This document shows, piece after piece, positions 1 to 35,928 of a stretch of DNA of 64,000 bases. The notes under the pieces were generated by a model. The model was not told the DNA's origin. It saw nothing but the letters and a program-made list of their open reading frames with translations, and did not search any database. Position 1 is the stretch's first letter. Each line of letters opens with the position of its first letter. A program made the translations under genes and the position numbers. Source of the DNA: Plumapathes pennacea (taxonomy: Eukaryota > Cnidaria > Anthozoa > Antipatharia > Myriopathidae); contig OZ038464.1 in NCBI GenBank assembly GCA_964036295.1, forward strand, positions 4,281,501 to 4,345,500. The letters are read 5' to 3'.

Positions 1-92
1 ACATCATCTCGCGTGTTTATATAGGGCCCGGTCGCACCAGGAAGTTTAGTCGATAATAACTCAGCATCGAGAGAAATACGACGGCTTCCTCA

Positions 93-171
93 ATGTTTGG
101 TAGCAACTTGCTGACATATATGCTTTTGGTGGCAAGCGCTCCTTGCACTTCAAATGAAGCAAATGTCAATG
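93..171 (+). CDS. Possible first exon of a small secreted protein (plus strand)
   Basis: A TATA-like sequence (TTTATATA, 16-23) is followed about 70 bases later by an ATG at 93. The frame from it reads like a signal peptide, with hydrophobic LLTYMLLVASAP after a short polar start. It then runs into AATG|GTAATG, a usable splice donor, at 171/172. No continuing plus-strand exon is recognisable in the window, and the region downstream is the 3' end of the minus-strand channel gene. It could be chance, or the TATA could equally act on the minus strand towards the left edge. Confidence 0.22.
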
Positions 172-290
172 GTAATGTCGTTAAAGTTGCGAGTGCGACC
201 GGAGCCATAGAAGTACAAAGACATAGAAACTCGTGTTATACTGCTTAAATATATAAAATATGTTTCTATATATTGGGAATCGATGTTGGC

Positions 291-692
291 AGGGTTCGTA
301 CAATCTTGAAAAGCCCTTTAATTTAACTTCTTGTCCTGAAAAGTCCTTGAATTTGTGTGGCGCCTTCAAAAGCCCCTCAATTTTAATAACAGTTCTGAAA
401 CAAATTGTGCATTTTTAAATAAAAGTCGATTAGAATGTATTGAATCAACCGATAAATGCATCGACTGGCAGTTTGACCCTGCAGTCGGCAAGTCAATTGC
501 TTTTCAAGGAAAAGCATGGGGAAAACTGTTCCGATACAGTCACTTCAAGGATAATATTAAAAACTGGAATTCTTTAAAGAATGCTAATAAAACATTCTAT
601 TTGGACCAACCAGGTAATTTTAGGTGCTTGAAAAATTTAAATTGGCCTTGAGAAGCCCTTGAATTTCGATTTAAAAAGGCTGTACGAACCCT
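291..692. mobile_element. 402 bp non-autonomous element with 12 bp terminal inverted repeats
   Basis: AGGGTTCGTACA at 291-302 is the exact reverse complement of TGTACGAACCCT at 681-692. Subterminal sequences (CTTGAAAAGCCCTT and its inverted counterpart) extend the symmetry imperfectly. No clear target-site duplication is seen. It lies directly 3' of the channel stop codon, so it sits in the 3' UTR or immediate flank. A 98-codon open frame inside it has no recognisable domain and is probably incidental. Confidence 0.65.
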
Positions 693-695
693 AAT

Positions 696-24501
<23,806 letters not shown>

Positions 24502-25174
24502 CTGCAAATAAATCGTTTATATTAGTATTTGCCCTCATGAGTAAAAAAAGAACTACTGTAGAGACAATTCGTTGCAAAAATATTTGTTCTTGTCAGTTCA
24601 ATGAGTACAATAATAAATCCCCTATACCTGTCATGGCAAGGTTATCAATAGCGACCAGAGTTGCTGACAAACCCCTTCAGTTGGCTCTGAAGATTACTTC
24701 CGCTCACGTAACCGAAAAGCCAGTCAACACTAACAGCCAGTATTCCGGTTGTTTGGGTGGTGGTTGATGTAGGCATTTTTGCATGTCATTATATTTTTTG
24801 CTGCTCTTTCCATTTCTGGTGTGATGAATTTTTTAGTCACGTGATGAATTTTAGGTCACGTGTCTATATCATGCAAGAAGTCTTATTTTGAAAATCACTT
24901 AGAATACCATTGCGCAATAGATATTCCAAACGTTTTATTTTTATTTATATTTTTTTCCCCAAGAAATGGTAAGCACATTACAGACGATAACTGACACGGT
25001 CGCTTCCTTTCTAGAAACTGCCATAGGTTTCCGCTTCTGTCCCGAGGAACTGTGGACCGAAATCAGAACAATAAAACTGATCTCCGACCCCGTAAAATGT
25101 GTAAAACTAGGAACGCGTGTTTTAATGTTTGTCAGCCTGTCAGTCAGTCAAATCAACCAGTCTAGGTCTTCCAA

Positions 25175-25305
25175 TAGACTTGTAACAGTTCCAGCTGTTC
25201 TTTCAACATCTATTTACGAATTGAGCAGCGCGTCGCTGAACAGCTTCCGTTTCATCAATGTGGCGTTGTAATGGAGCCCAAGCAGGGCTGGCGTGCGGTG
25301 TTTAA
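25175..25305 (-). pseudogene. Fragment of a non-LTR retrotransposon reverse transcriptase C-terminus
   Basis: The minus-strand frame reads PAWAP, then HIDETEAVQRRAAQFV, a widely shared motif near the end of LINE-type ORFs. A one-base frameshift follows, then TSLLEDLDW, matching the usual continuation. A stop and the frameshift show it is dead. Only about 130 bp are recognisable. Confidence 0.6.
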
Positions 25306-25737
25306 GATGTGGGTGAACTTACATGAAGTACGCTGCTTCTTTACTTACCTCCAGGGCAGTTACTAAAATTCTGTCTTAGGCAGCCGAGTGCTTTGTTTAC
25401 CTTGTTGATTTTCTTTTAGATTCAGAATTCTTCCCTTCAGAATTATAAAACATTACTGAAAATCGAAGGCTTCGTAAGTTTCCTTAAAGATTAACGATAG
25501 TCAGTTGTTGACCACTACCGAAGACCCAAGGAGTCGTTTTCCTGGCCCAAAACGGATATTTAATCTTAAAACGTAACTGGAAGAAAAATCTATGTTTTAC
25601 AGTGCAGGAGATGTAATTTTATTTGATGTTGACTTCATTTACATAATTATTGGAAGGCAGTTTACCAATGCGGAACAAATGATACAATACTTCCCTTTTT
25701 CCGAGTAAATAGGAAGTGCGGCGAGTTCGCGTTCGGA

Positions 25738-27056
25738 CTTTGCCTTAAAAACTGAATATCAGCGTTGAGTTGTTGTGGTCACATCTCTCTTGGTGAAAAC
25801 CAGCAATTGCTGCCGATCATAAACCAATGATCCGCGTATAAAATATTACAGGCCGTTGCAATTGCAGTAGTTAAAATAACTTGAGAGTTACTCTTGCATT
25901 GCCGATGTCTCGAACGTGTGCATTTTCCCGGTATCCTTGGTACCAGAGCTTCGCGTTTTCTTACTGAATGGCACCTATCTTTCCGCCAGGCTTAGGGCTC
26001 CGTGCGACTTTTCATTTGGCAGCTGACTGTCATCTGGTTTTCACGATTTCCGAATGATAACAAGCGCGCTCGAGGTGCCACACAGCCAAGCACAACTTTC
26101 CTAGCTTTCAGTTCCTCGCCTTGTGTGTGTGCTTGCGTCGCTCGTTTTAATTTCCCTGGCCTGGTGCCAGCATTACTCGATTTATTTATTGCCTCATTTC
26201 TACCTGGCGCAAATTCCTCGACTGTGCTTTGCCTGTGTCGCTCATGAAAACCTGTCATTGACCTCTTTTCATTCTGATTTTATTAATTAACCGATTTCTT
26301 TCCTCGCTTCTTTCTTCGTAATACATTCCTTTCGGCAATTCTAATAAATTAACATGTGATCGTGTGTTAACCAAGCGCCCACGAAACAAAAACAAAACAA
26401 CACATCGCGCTGTGAAAGCACTGCAGCAAATAGTGGAGACAGTGAAAATCAATATGAATGTATAGCCGTTTCAGTGCCTTGACAAACTGGTTTCATGCAG
26501 AACTTTAGAACAAGGGTTAGCATCAACGTACTTACCATTATGGTTGTTGAGACAGATATCTTGCTGACTGAATGAGGTTTTGAACTATAGTATAAACCTT
26601 GCTCAGTGCTTTTGGCATGTCGTAAACAGGAAACGTGTCATACTTGCATGCCACGGGCGTGAAACGCTTCAATTTTTAACAAAAGGTAACAGGAAAAAAA
26701 TGAATAATAGCATTTTACAGCTAAGTGACGTTCTGAGTTGTTTCTATACAATGCTCTCTTTGTACAAAAACATATTAAAATTGATCGAATCGTAAAGTAT
26801 CTGTTTATACTGAATTTGAGTGTTCTAAGAAATGTTTGTACTAAGAAATGCACAGGGTCCAACGAAGTTTAGTTTTAACGCGAGAATCTTACCTTGTATA
26901 AAACCCCATCGCCTTTGCACAATTTTGTTTTGCTGCCGAAACTGATGATCTTCGTTTGTGCACAAACTCCCGAGTTTGAATGTACTACAGACACATGTCC
27001 CACTGCAAGGTATTTAAATACGCTCCCTCCCCCCCCCCCCCCCCCCCCCCCGCCTC

Positions 27057-27087
<31 letters not shown>

Positions 27088-28271
27088 GCACAGAGAGCCC
27101 GCTAATTAGTCAGCACCGCATAATTAAGGTAGATCGTTGACTCTGAATACACTGTTGTATCTAACACACTGCCACAGCCAACGGGACTTTGCTTTATAAA
27201 CTGAATATCAGCATTGAGTTGTTGTGGTCACATCTCTCTTGGTGAAAACCAGCAATTGCTGCCAATCATAAACCAATGATCCGCGTAAGAAATATAACAG
27301 GCCGTTGCAATTGCAGTAGTTAAAATAACTTGAGAGTCACTCTTGCATTGCCGATGTCTCGAACGTATAAATCAAGTGCATTTTCCCGGTATCCTCGGTA
27401 CCAGAGCTCACATTTTATTGCTACATGCACCTATCTTTCCGCCTAAGTTGCTTCGTGCAACTTTTCATTAGGCAACTGACTGTCGTCTGGTTTTTACGAT
27501 TCTGCCTAGTGATAACTAAGCTCGAGATGCCACGTAAGCGTAGCGTTCGTATTTTTTTAGTTCCCCGCCTTGCGCGTGTGCTTGCGCCGCTCCTTTAATT
27601 ATCAACGGTTCTGGTGCTTGCAATGCTCTATTTTACTTTATGAATTAAATTCTACTAGAACCTATTGAATATATTAATTTGTGATCGTATGTTAACGAAG
27701 TGCCAGTCAAAAATGAAGACAACGCAGCGCGCTATGCAGAGCACTGCAGCAAATAGTGGTTATCAGTCACAGTCTGCACCAAAGATGGAGTGAAAATCAC
27801 GAATATGAATGTATAGTTCTTTCAGTGCCTTGCCAAACTTGTTTTATGCAGAACTATGGAACAATGATCAGCATCAACGTACTTACCAAGATGGTGGTTG
27901 AGACAGATATCTTGCTGACTGAATGAGGTTTTGAACTATAGTATAAACCTTGCTCAGTGCTTTTGGCATGTCGTAAACAGGAAACGCGTCATACTTGCGT
28001 GCTACGGGCGTGAAGAGCTTCACTTTCTAACAAAAGGTAACAGGAAAAAAAAAAAAAAAACATGAATAATAGCATTTTACAGCTAATTGGCACTACCAAG
28101 CTAAGTGACGTTCTGAGTTGTTTCTATACAATGCTCTCTTTGTACAAAAACATATTAAAATTGCTCAAATCGTAAAGTATCTGTTTATACTGAATTTGAG
28201 TGTTCTAAGAAATGTTTGTACTAAGAAATGCACAGGGTCCAACGAAGTTTAGTTTGAACGCGAGAATCTTA
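25738..28271. repeat. Direct segmental duplication (25738-26890 and 27186-28271)
   Basis: The two units share long near-identical blocks in the same order (for example GTTGTGGTCACATCTCTCTT, GCCGTTGCAATTGCAGTAGT, CAGTCAGCAAGATATCTGTC, CTCAGTGCTTTTGGCATGTC), offset by roughly 1.38-1.45 kb. Each preserves a minus-strand donor-like GTAAGTACG (about 26536 and 27886). Short upstream open frames include a 46-codon one in the second unit (28026-27887); the first unit has a stop in that frame. This may hold 5' exons of the channel gene or the decayed end of another gene; I cannot decide. Confidence 0.7.
27027..27084. repeat. Poly-C tract followed by (CA)n
   Basis: About 24 C residues, a short spacer, then about 13 CA units. 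Low complexity, located between the two duplicated units. Confidence 0.95.
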
Positions 28272-28424
28272 CCCCCCATCGCCTTTGCACAATAAAATAT
28301 CCGTTTGTCCATTTAACCATGCTTTCCTTGTCCCGTACCATTTACTTTGTATACAAAATGATTTTACCTCGGCCCCGTTTTTCTTGTATACAACAATGTG
28401 TACTAAAGGTAGTGTCGGCCATGT

Positions 28425-28595
28425 AGCGGCCGACAATCGACCGACACTCGACCGATACTGCACCGAGTACCGATCGTTACCCGGACGTATAAGTTGAGTG
28501 TCGGTCGAGTATCGACCGATATATTGACCGATATGTTTCGGTCGACACTCGGTCGATAACTGACCGATAGTTCACTGAGGTGTCGGTGATATTTT
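28425..28595. repeat. Cluster of short palindromic TCGGTCGA motifs
   Basis: Within 170 bp, variants of TCGGTCGA, ATCGACCGA and GACACTCGACCGATA recur on both strands, giving several overlapping inverted repeats (for example GAGTGTCGGTCGAGT and GGTCGACACTCGGTCGAT). No coding frame. Confidence 0.6.
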
Positions 28596-29551
28596 GAGTC
28601 TTTTGAGTATTACGAACCATTCCTTTATGTTAATCAACTAAAAATATACATACATTTTTTTGATAACGGTAAACGTATCTCATATAGCTATAAAAGTACT
28701 GTTTGTTGATTTGTTACTTCATAAAATAGATTTTTAGTTCAGTTTTTATCCCCCCAGAAAGCTTAACAAGCTGGTTGTTTAACCTCAGGCAATTTACAGT
28801 ATACAGTAAAGCGTTCAGTAGATTTAAAGTGGATTCTCTTGGACAATTTCGTGCAGTAGCCTTACAAAACAACCACTGGGATAAGGGTCAGCATACCAAC
28901 GTCTCCGTGTAAATTCCTGTAAGTATTCTTGAAGAAAGTTTGGATATTAGTGTTGACTTTCATCTTCTTGAATTTTTCTTTTGCTTCACACCAGCTTTAA
29001 CAAGTAATCACTATAGATTGCTCATTCAATTTTGAAATGAGCACTCGTAAAATTTTCAAAAACCACAAATTGCACTGACGCCCCCTTTAGCCTCCTTCTT
29101 GTTTAGATTGCCTTTATATTACAGAAATTTGTAGATATAGATTCACAGGGTCTCAGTTTTAGTTTTATATAGGATAGAAGAGCTGGTAGTTATATAGTGT
29201 TCCCAATCTTAGTTGATCTTCCATCAGCTATGTATCTTTGACACTCACATAAATTCTTTATTACTGTTATTATTGATTCTGGTGCTCAGCTGGCCCAGTT
29301 TCCACCTTCAAATTGTTTTAATAATTGTCTTTATAATTAATCTAATTGTCTTTATAATTTGAGAGGCTTCCCTAAACTCATTTTAAAGAATTTACACACT
29401 TTCAGGTAGTTCACATTACCGGCGAACGGAATCTTCCCGGTTTTGTGATTTGTCCTCTACTATATTAACTAATCATTCAATCAACAATCATATTCTTTGT
29501 TTGCAGGTGATGTCACGGCGACCATGCTGGTGGAACTTAAAAGAATGTCTA
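28596..29551. other. Intergenic stretch between the channel gene and GBP gene A
   Basis: About 950 bp of AT-rich sequence with no open frame, repeat or hairpin that I recognise. Confidence 0.5.
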
Positions 29552-29552
29552 T

Positions 29553-29657
29553 TAATATAATATAATATAATATAATATAATATAATATAATATAATATAA
29601 TATAATATAATATAATATAATATAATATAATATAATATAATATAATATAATATAATA
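29553..29657. repeat. (TATAA)n microsatellite, ~21 units
   Basis: An almost uninterrupted TATAA pentanucleotide array about 95 bp past the stop codon of GBP gene A, in its 3' UTR or immediate flank. Confidence 0.95.
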
Positions 29658-29750
29658 TTAATATTTCTTAGCACCAGCATGGCTTGAGTCAGGGGCTGAT
29701 TGCAAACTAAAAAGTTTATAAGTGTGATTTTTGTTAACATAGCAGAGTGA

Positions 29751-32700
29751 TTAGCGTTTCTTTCTTTGGAAGTCAGCCCGAAGTCTTGCCAAGTTCTGTT
29801 CCTGCTCATCAAACACCCGTTGCCTGTCTCGCATGGTCGCTTCTATATCCCTTCTCTGGCGGGATAGTGCCTCCCTTTCCCGCTCCGATTGTCGTCTTTG
29901 TTCGATTAGGACATTTTCCAGCTCTTCTCTTTCGTCCTTCATCTTAGTTTCAAACTTTTGTAGGGCTCTCTCTTGGTCTAAGATGTGTTGTCTCTCAAGA
30001 GCTGCTATCTAATTTGGCGCGGATAAAGACAAAGGATTAGTTTGATGATTCGCTCAGTTGAACGGTGCCGCCATCTTGGATCCAAAGCGAGGCTAACCTG
30101 GCACGAAATTCGCCAGACATGAAACAAGAGAGCTTCGTATCGCTCTGAAGCACCAATACGTCTAAAGAGGAGATGCACATCTCTCACTTGGGGAGTTACA
30201 TGCACACATTTCCAAGGTAACCTTCTCAGTTATGCCAGGACAGCCTCGTTTTGAAGCTCGTGCCAGTTCCCGTGCAGGGAGCCCATTGAGTTTCCATTCA
30301 AATTAACTATTGGTTTGAATTATCAAGAGTTCGAATTATCGGGATATTTTACAGTGTTAGCAAGTCAAAGCTAATTTAGAATCATTGAAACGTGACAGAA
30401 ATACAACAAAATATTACCCTCTCCTCTTTTTCCTTTAGCTCCGTTACCATTGAAGTGTTTTCACCCTATGATGGAAAATAACAAAGAAAGAAAACATATA
30501 GATGGTAATTAAATTGCCAAAAAAAAAACGGAGTGTTAATAATATTGCATATATTCAATAAACCAAACGTGCCTTTGCTGATTTCGATAGTCATAGCTAT
30601 AAGCACGTGGTATACTATCAGACGCTCTTTTTCTGGCCAAACTTAATTAATTTATCATATTTGTCAGGCCTCTCGGTCCCGTTAGTGAAATAGAGTTCTC
30701 TAAAGAGATCAACGTTTTTAGCGAAAAGGTGCATTTAACCCTTTCACTCCCAAGAGCGATCAACATCAATTTTCTCCTTTAGTTTCTTACCAGTATGCAG
30801 TATGGAGAACTAATGGCTCTTTATTGAGAGAATCTGTATTTTGAGTTTAGAAGTGAAATCTTACCTGTAACCGCACGGCCTCCTCTCTCTCAAATTGAAG
30901 AGCAAGCTTCTCAGACCTTAAGTCATCATCCCTTTTCTTCAAACGCAGAAGCATATTTAAGTTCTCTCTCATTTCTGTTGTGAGTTTCTGCAAAAGAAAA
31001 CTTAGAAGTAAGAAAGACAAAAACGTACATTGCCCTCTTGAAAATACCTTTAGAAAATAGCCTCTTTGTAAAGAAATGTATGAATAGTTTTTTAAAAGTA
31101 TGTGTGAGTGGTTGGCGTGCCCAGGTCGACTCGTGGAGAGTGTCTTCTGTCCCTGGAACAACTTTTGTTTCCCAGGCTTTCGTTTGAAAAAAAAAAAAAA
31201 GACTAGATATGCTAATAAAAATAGCGCTGGTTTTGTTAATAGTTGAACGAGTTATTTTGTCAACTTTGTAATGTTTAAACCAAAGATGCTGTTTGGTCTA
31301 GATTTTGTTTTCTGACAGTTTTTCTGTAATTGGTGCTGTGGGTAATACTTAATGGTGTTGGTTTCGAAGGTTAATTGAAAACTTCAGCAACTATATGTAA
31401 GTCGAAAGAGGAATATAAATCCACCTCCATCTGACTCGTTCTAGGAGAAGAGTAGTACCTTTTGATCTGTGGTACTACAAGCTAATAGTTGTTTTGAATA
31501 ATTGTGCTTTTTCGTGTTGGGAACCAGATATTTTCTAGATACAAACAAAAGCATTGAATTTGGTTGATAGGGCCCACTTCCTTGAATAATTGTCACAAAA
31601 AAAAAAGAAAAATGCTCGCACCTCTTTTAGAACGTGAACGAGGTTGGCATAAAGCGCCTTGGGGCCTTTCCTCGGGCGTCCGAACTGATCCTTCACCTGG
31701 TCGTAAACGGAGTACAGTTGTGTTGGTACGATGTCATAGTCTCGCCGGTTCTTATAAACACGCTGGAGGACTGGTTCAATGTATTGACTCCTCAGCATGG
31801 CTTCCCTGTTGCGATAAAACTCTTCTGTTTCGGAAATGTTTCTCTTCAGCCACATGCTTTCAATTTCCTCCTCCTTTTCCTGAGATCAAGGCATTGATAA
31901 TCATTATTTTATTGTATCGTCAAATCTCTCTTAACGGACACCCATCTAAGACGGACACCTGCAGTAGAAACGGTCCCTGCCGTTTCTTCAGTCATTCACT
32001 CTAACTGCCTCTCTTTAAGACGAACACTACTCAATAACGGACAGTTATAGCTGGTCCCAAAGGTGTCCGTCTTAGAGGACAGTTCACTCCAGATGTTCGT
32101 TTTAGACTGATGGGAGTTTGTCTTAAAGAGAGTTCAGTGAGAGTAAATGATTAAAGAAATGGCAGTCATGTGTTCGTCTTAGACAGATGTCCGTTAAGAG
32201 GACGTTAACTGTAAGTAAATTGAAACGCATAAAATTGGTGCTACAATCAGTGACAAAAGTCTTGGGACACTCGCACAGTTTCAGTAATTTATCTACTGTT
32301 TCAGTTGAACTACAACCCCCCTCCCCCCCGTTCAATATTGAAACCGGCATGAACCTGTTCTTCCAAACACACGCAATATTGCACAGAGGGGAGGGGGGAG
32401 AGTGATGGTTTCGCGCCTTTCAGTACGCTAAGTCAATGACTTGTGTCTGTGATACTTCAATTTTTGAAAGTGTCCCAAGAAGTTTTCTCACTGATTGTAG
32501 TCTGAGTAAGCAGTGTTCATACAAGTTAGAAGCCCGCTGCAACGTACCGCCAAATCTCTCAGATAACTCCAAGTATTTGCTAGCTCCATTCCAAGTGTTT
32601 CAAATTCAAAATGCTGTACGGACAATAAGTTGGCTTCGCGATGTGCTTTCCTAATTTTCTCGTCCTCACACGGGAAATCTTCCTTCTTCATCTGCTTCTC

Positions 32701-34163
32701 CATTTCGTCTTTGTATAAATTCAGGCACGTTGAGAAAGCTTCGGAACACTTGAGGTACACATAGCTTTGCCAGGTGCTCTGGATGCATGGAATTGATCCA
32801 GGGGTGTTAAGAGTTTTTAGATGTTCCTCCACCATCATAGAAAGAGCTAAGAAGAGACAGATAATAATGGTAGAAATACAAAAGAATAAGAGAATAATAA
32901 TAGAAGCATACATTGTAACATTGTACTATAGATAGTTGTGTATACATTTATAAAAACAACTTGTAAACAAACGCATGTTCGTAGCTCTATACAATGTGTT
33001 TTCTCTGTGCAGCGAACTTCTCGACATTCAGGATTAGAAATAGATTGACTTAATATTTATAGCACTCTCATAAATAACAGGAAGTCTTGGGTGCCGGACC
33101 TGGAACATATATCATAAAGATACACTAACCAGAACTATTGATTCTATTCTTCAATGAACGAAACATAGTTGCATTATGCGGAAGCTTTTAATACACAAAC
33201 TATCCATTTATTGCCAACGAGCAAGCCGAGCGAAGACGGTCGGCTTGCAAGGCGGCCAGCATAATGCCACGCGAAGTATTGCAGCAGGCCGAAAAATTCT
33301 CGCTTGAGCTGTTAAAAGTGTAATATTCCCTGGAGACGTTGATGCCGGAAATATTAGAGCCAACAGAGCCAATGAAAAGAGATGTTGATTTATGGTTTTA
33401 CCGTTCTTAGCCAATCAGGAGGGAGTATTTTGCACGAGGCTAACACATGCACTCACTAGAAAACACACGCAGATACAGCAGGAAGAAAGAAGTTCATACC
33501 GGTGATAAATGTGAGACTATTTTCAAGCTTGAAAGGCTCTAAAAATGTTGAAATTACGTTTAAAACATATTGGCATTATTCGTGTTCGAGATGTCGTTTT
33601 TCAATCTTTATGCAACGGGAAATCTGAGTCAATATGTCAACACATGAATACGTGAATGTGTCGTTTGTATAAATACTAAACTCTCACCTTCTCCAGTTAT
33701 CAGTTCGCCCTGTAAACTTCTATTTGGAGTCAGCTTTGCTTTCACGTTTTGCTGAAGTTGCTTCACTTGTCTCGTAAATTCAGGATTGAGTTCTCTCTGC
33801 TCCTCTGCAGCATTCATATTCTGGACTACCAAAGGATTGTCGGCCGGAGGGGGAAGTTGAAAAGCGTCAAAATCACGGAAAAGCTTTGTGACATTCTCTT
33901 CAAGTTTCCTGGCATTTTCACTAGAGCCATGGTTAAAGACCTGAAAACAAAAATACAATCAAGAAATCGTCCCCGCGAATATTACAGTTACTAAGAGGCC
34001 TTTACCGCGGATAATGATCAGTCTAATCATGTTCTGTTATATCTCTCTGCTTTCAAAGCGATCAGAATATTTTTGGAGCACGCATGCCGATGTAATAATC
34101 CTAAGTAAGTGATAAAACTTGTTCTATTTAATATACTATTATAATATGTATACTATGTATATG

Positions 34164-34204
<41 letters not shown>

Positions 34205-35190
34205 CTAGACATTTGCATGTGGTACAGTGTATATCTTTTTATAAGTCGTGTAGTATTTTGGCGAGTTGCGAATAATAGTACATGTTAATATAATAATGAC
34301 GATAGCATTATTTAGTGTGTGTGTGTGTGTGTGTGTGCTTACCTTATTGCTATGAAGCTATTTTCATGCTACTATATGCGATATTTTACGTTGCTAAGGA
34401 AATTGGATAAAAAACATGGAGCATTCATTCATTGATATGTATAATACATAAGACAGATATGGAGGATGTTACATGGCAAGGTTAATATATATTATGTATT
34501 GTATACATCAAGAACTGATTTGTACAGTAGGCGGCCATGGATAGATACTATTGGACAGATCGAAGCATAACACACAAAAATAACAACACTACCAACGAAA
34601 AAAACCAAACAGGGGGTAGCCATTTGTAGTTGTTTATCAAATTGTCTTTAAGTTTGCACTAAAACTTAGGTTTGCCTTACCTTTCCGACAAAATACTCTC
34701 TTAAGGTCTTGAACTCCTTGGGTAACTGTAGTATAACGTCCCTTAAAAGCCAGACGAAGGACGGGAATACTTTTCTGCAGCTTGAAGGGTCCACAGCCTT
34801 GTCCGATAGAACTTGGATTCTTTGTGATAGGTTGATAATGTGTCTACACACCCAAGTAAAGGTCAAATGCAAGACTGAATTTAAAAATGACATGAATACT
34901 GTGGATAAAAATGTTCTGCAGTCAAATATATTTGATATTTTGAATTATATTTAAAGGTAGCTTTCACTTTATGGACTACACATTTGTTATCCCATATTTT
35001 GCTCTAATTCGAATTCGTTACTGTAACTAGGTTTTGCCTACATATTTTTTCTTGGTTTGATGAACACTGCGGAAATACACTTTTTGCTGTGCGGTGACCT
35101 TGCTTTTGGGCCAGCGATCATTGTACAAACCAAGTGCAGATTTTGTATTTCTGTGTAACGCTCGTAAAAACTCGACTTAACCAAGATAAC

Positions 35191-35259
<69 letters not shown>

Positions 35260-35928
35260 CTATTGTATTGTACACTCCCTTGGGGTTTTTCAAGCCAATT
35301 TACAATTCATCAAACTAAACTATTTATAGAATACTAACAGTATAATATAAAACTTACAATATTCTCACTTGCAAATTCTTCTAAAAATATAGCCATAATA
35401 TAATACCCGGACAGCGATGCGTTCTTAATAGTCATTACATGTAGGATACTGCAATCCTTCCACATCAGATCGGTGAGGAACACCGACCGAGTTGTAAATC
35501 ATAATCGAGCTGAGAAGAACAGTCAGGGTTATGATGGAATGATCATTCTTCCCCTCGGCTTCAACAGCATTCGTTCCTTCAGAGTCTAGTAACACCACGG
35601 TGAATTCTTGTCCAGTCGAACGATCACGATATCTCTCTGGTACAACCCACAACCACATACCCATCGTTTCTGGATCAAGCGAGTGTCCAAGCGGAAATAC
35701 CTCTCCCTGATTGAAAATTCTGCTCAGAATGTACGACTTTCCCCTTCGGCAGGGGCCCACAATCGATACGACACATACGGGACCTTTGATGGCTCTCAGT
35801 TGACGTAGCGCGGCCTCCACAGGTCTCAACGAGGTACGAGGTGTATCGTCGTCTGAATGGTACTCGTTAGTTGTTTTATTCCAGCGGCAGTTATTTGGAA
35901 GGCAAAGAGGTGTGGCAAGTTTTGACAT
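29751..35928 (-). CDS. Guanylate-binding protein A (GBP-like GTPase, no CaaX box)
   Basis: Dynamin-superfamily GTPase of the GBP class. Exons: 35928-35450, 34843-34681, 33940-33688, 32846-32548, 31879-31622, 30987-30865, 30465-30418, 30008-29751; phases agree and give 626 residues. G1 is GPCRRGKS (residues 58-65), keeping the arginine corresponding to the GBP catalytic arginine finger. The switch I threonine lies in DPETMGMW, G3 is DSEG (115-118) and the guanine-specificity RD is in LLRD (192-195). A helical middle domain and a long charged helix follow, as in vertebrate GBPs of about 590 residues. Oddities: the G-domain intron of B and C is missing, and the last exon is a single 258 nt unit ending RKKR and stop, with no prenylation motif. 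A strong acceptor (TCTTCACCCAG) sits one base before the ATG, so a 5' UTR exon probably lies upstream. Confidence 0.93.
30735..30861. mobile_element. TTAACCCTTTCACTC-family MITE ending at a GBP-A splice donor
   Basis: Starts TTAACCCTTTCACTCCCAAG, contains GATCAACATCAATTTTCTCC and ends at AGAAGTGAAA. This truncated end reaches to within about five bases of the donor of exon 30987-30865. Other copies: 42680-42862, 49244-49453, 59216-59478 and 62082-62442. Confidence 0.6.
31915..32215. mobile_element. ~300 bp inverted-repeat element in GBP-A intron 4
   Basis: Imperfect inverted ends CTCTTAACGGACACCCATCT and AGATGTCCGTTAAGAG. Internal GGACACC/AGACGGACAC motifs repeat on both strands. A related GTTAAGCGGACACC motif occurs at 43560-43660 in gene B. 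Confidence 0.5.
32240..32503. mobile_element. CTACAATCAGTG-family TIR element
   Basis: Begins CTACAATCAGTGACAAAAGT and ends with the inverted CTCACTGATTGTAG, with AGTCTTGGGACACT subterminal on both sides. It overlaps the 3' side of the intron after exon 32846-32548. The CAGTGNCAAAAGT ends flanked by TA are Tc1/mariner-like (inference). A second close copy is at 41017-41240. Confidence 0.6.
34144..34205. repeat. TA-rich microsatellite in GBP-A intron 2
   Basis: TATGTATA grades into a pure TA run of about 20 units. A (GT)n run follows at 34314-34338. Confidence 0.85.
35189..35258. repeat. (AAT)n microsatellite, ~23 units
   Basis: Pure AAT array within intron 1 of GBP gene A, between exons 35928-35450 and 34843-34681. 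Confidence 0.95.

Noticed and set aside
355-651. 98-codon plus-strand open frame
   Set aside because: Lies wholly within the 291-692 inverted-repeat element and has no recognisable domain.
29552-29812. Open frame of repeated YYIIL
   Set aside because: Translation of the (TATAA)n microsatellite.
31564-32004. 146-codon plus-strand open frame
   Set aside because: Covers GBP-A exon 5 on the opposite strand and runs into an inverted-repeat element. No domain.
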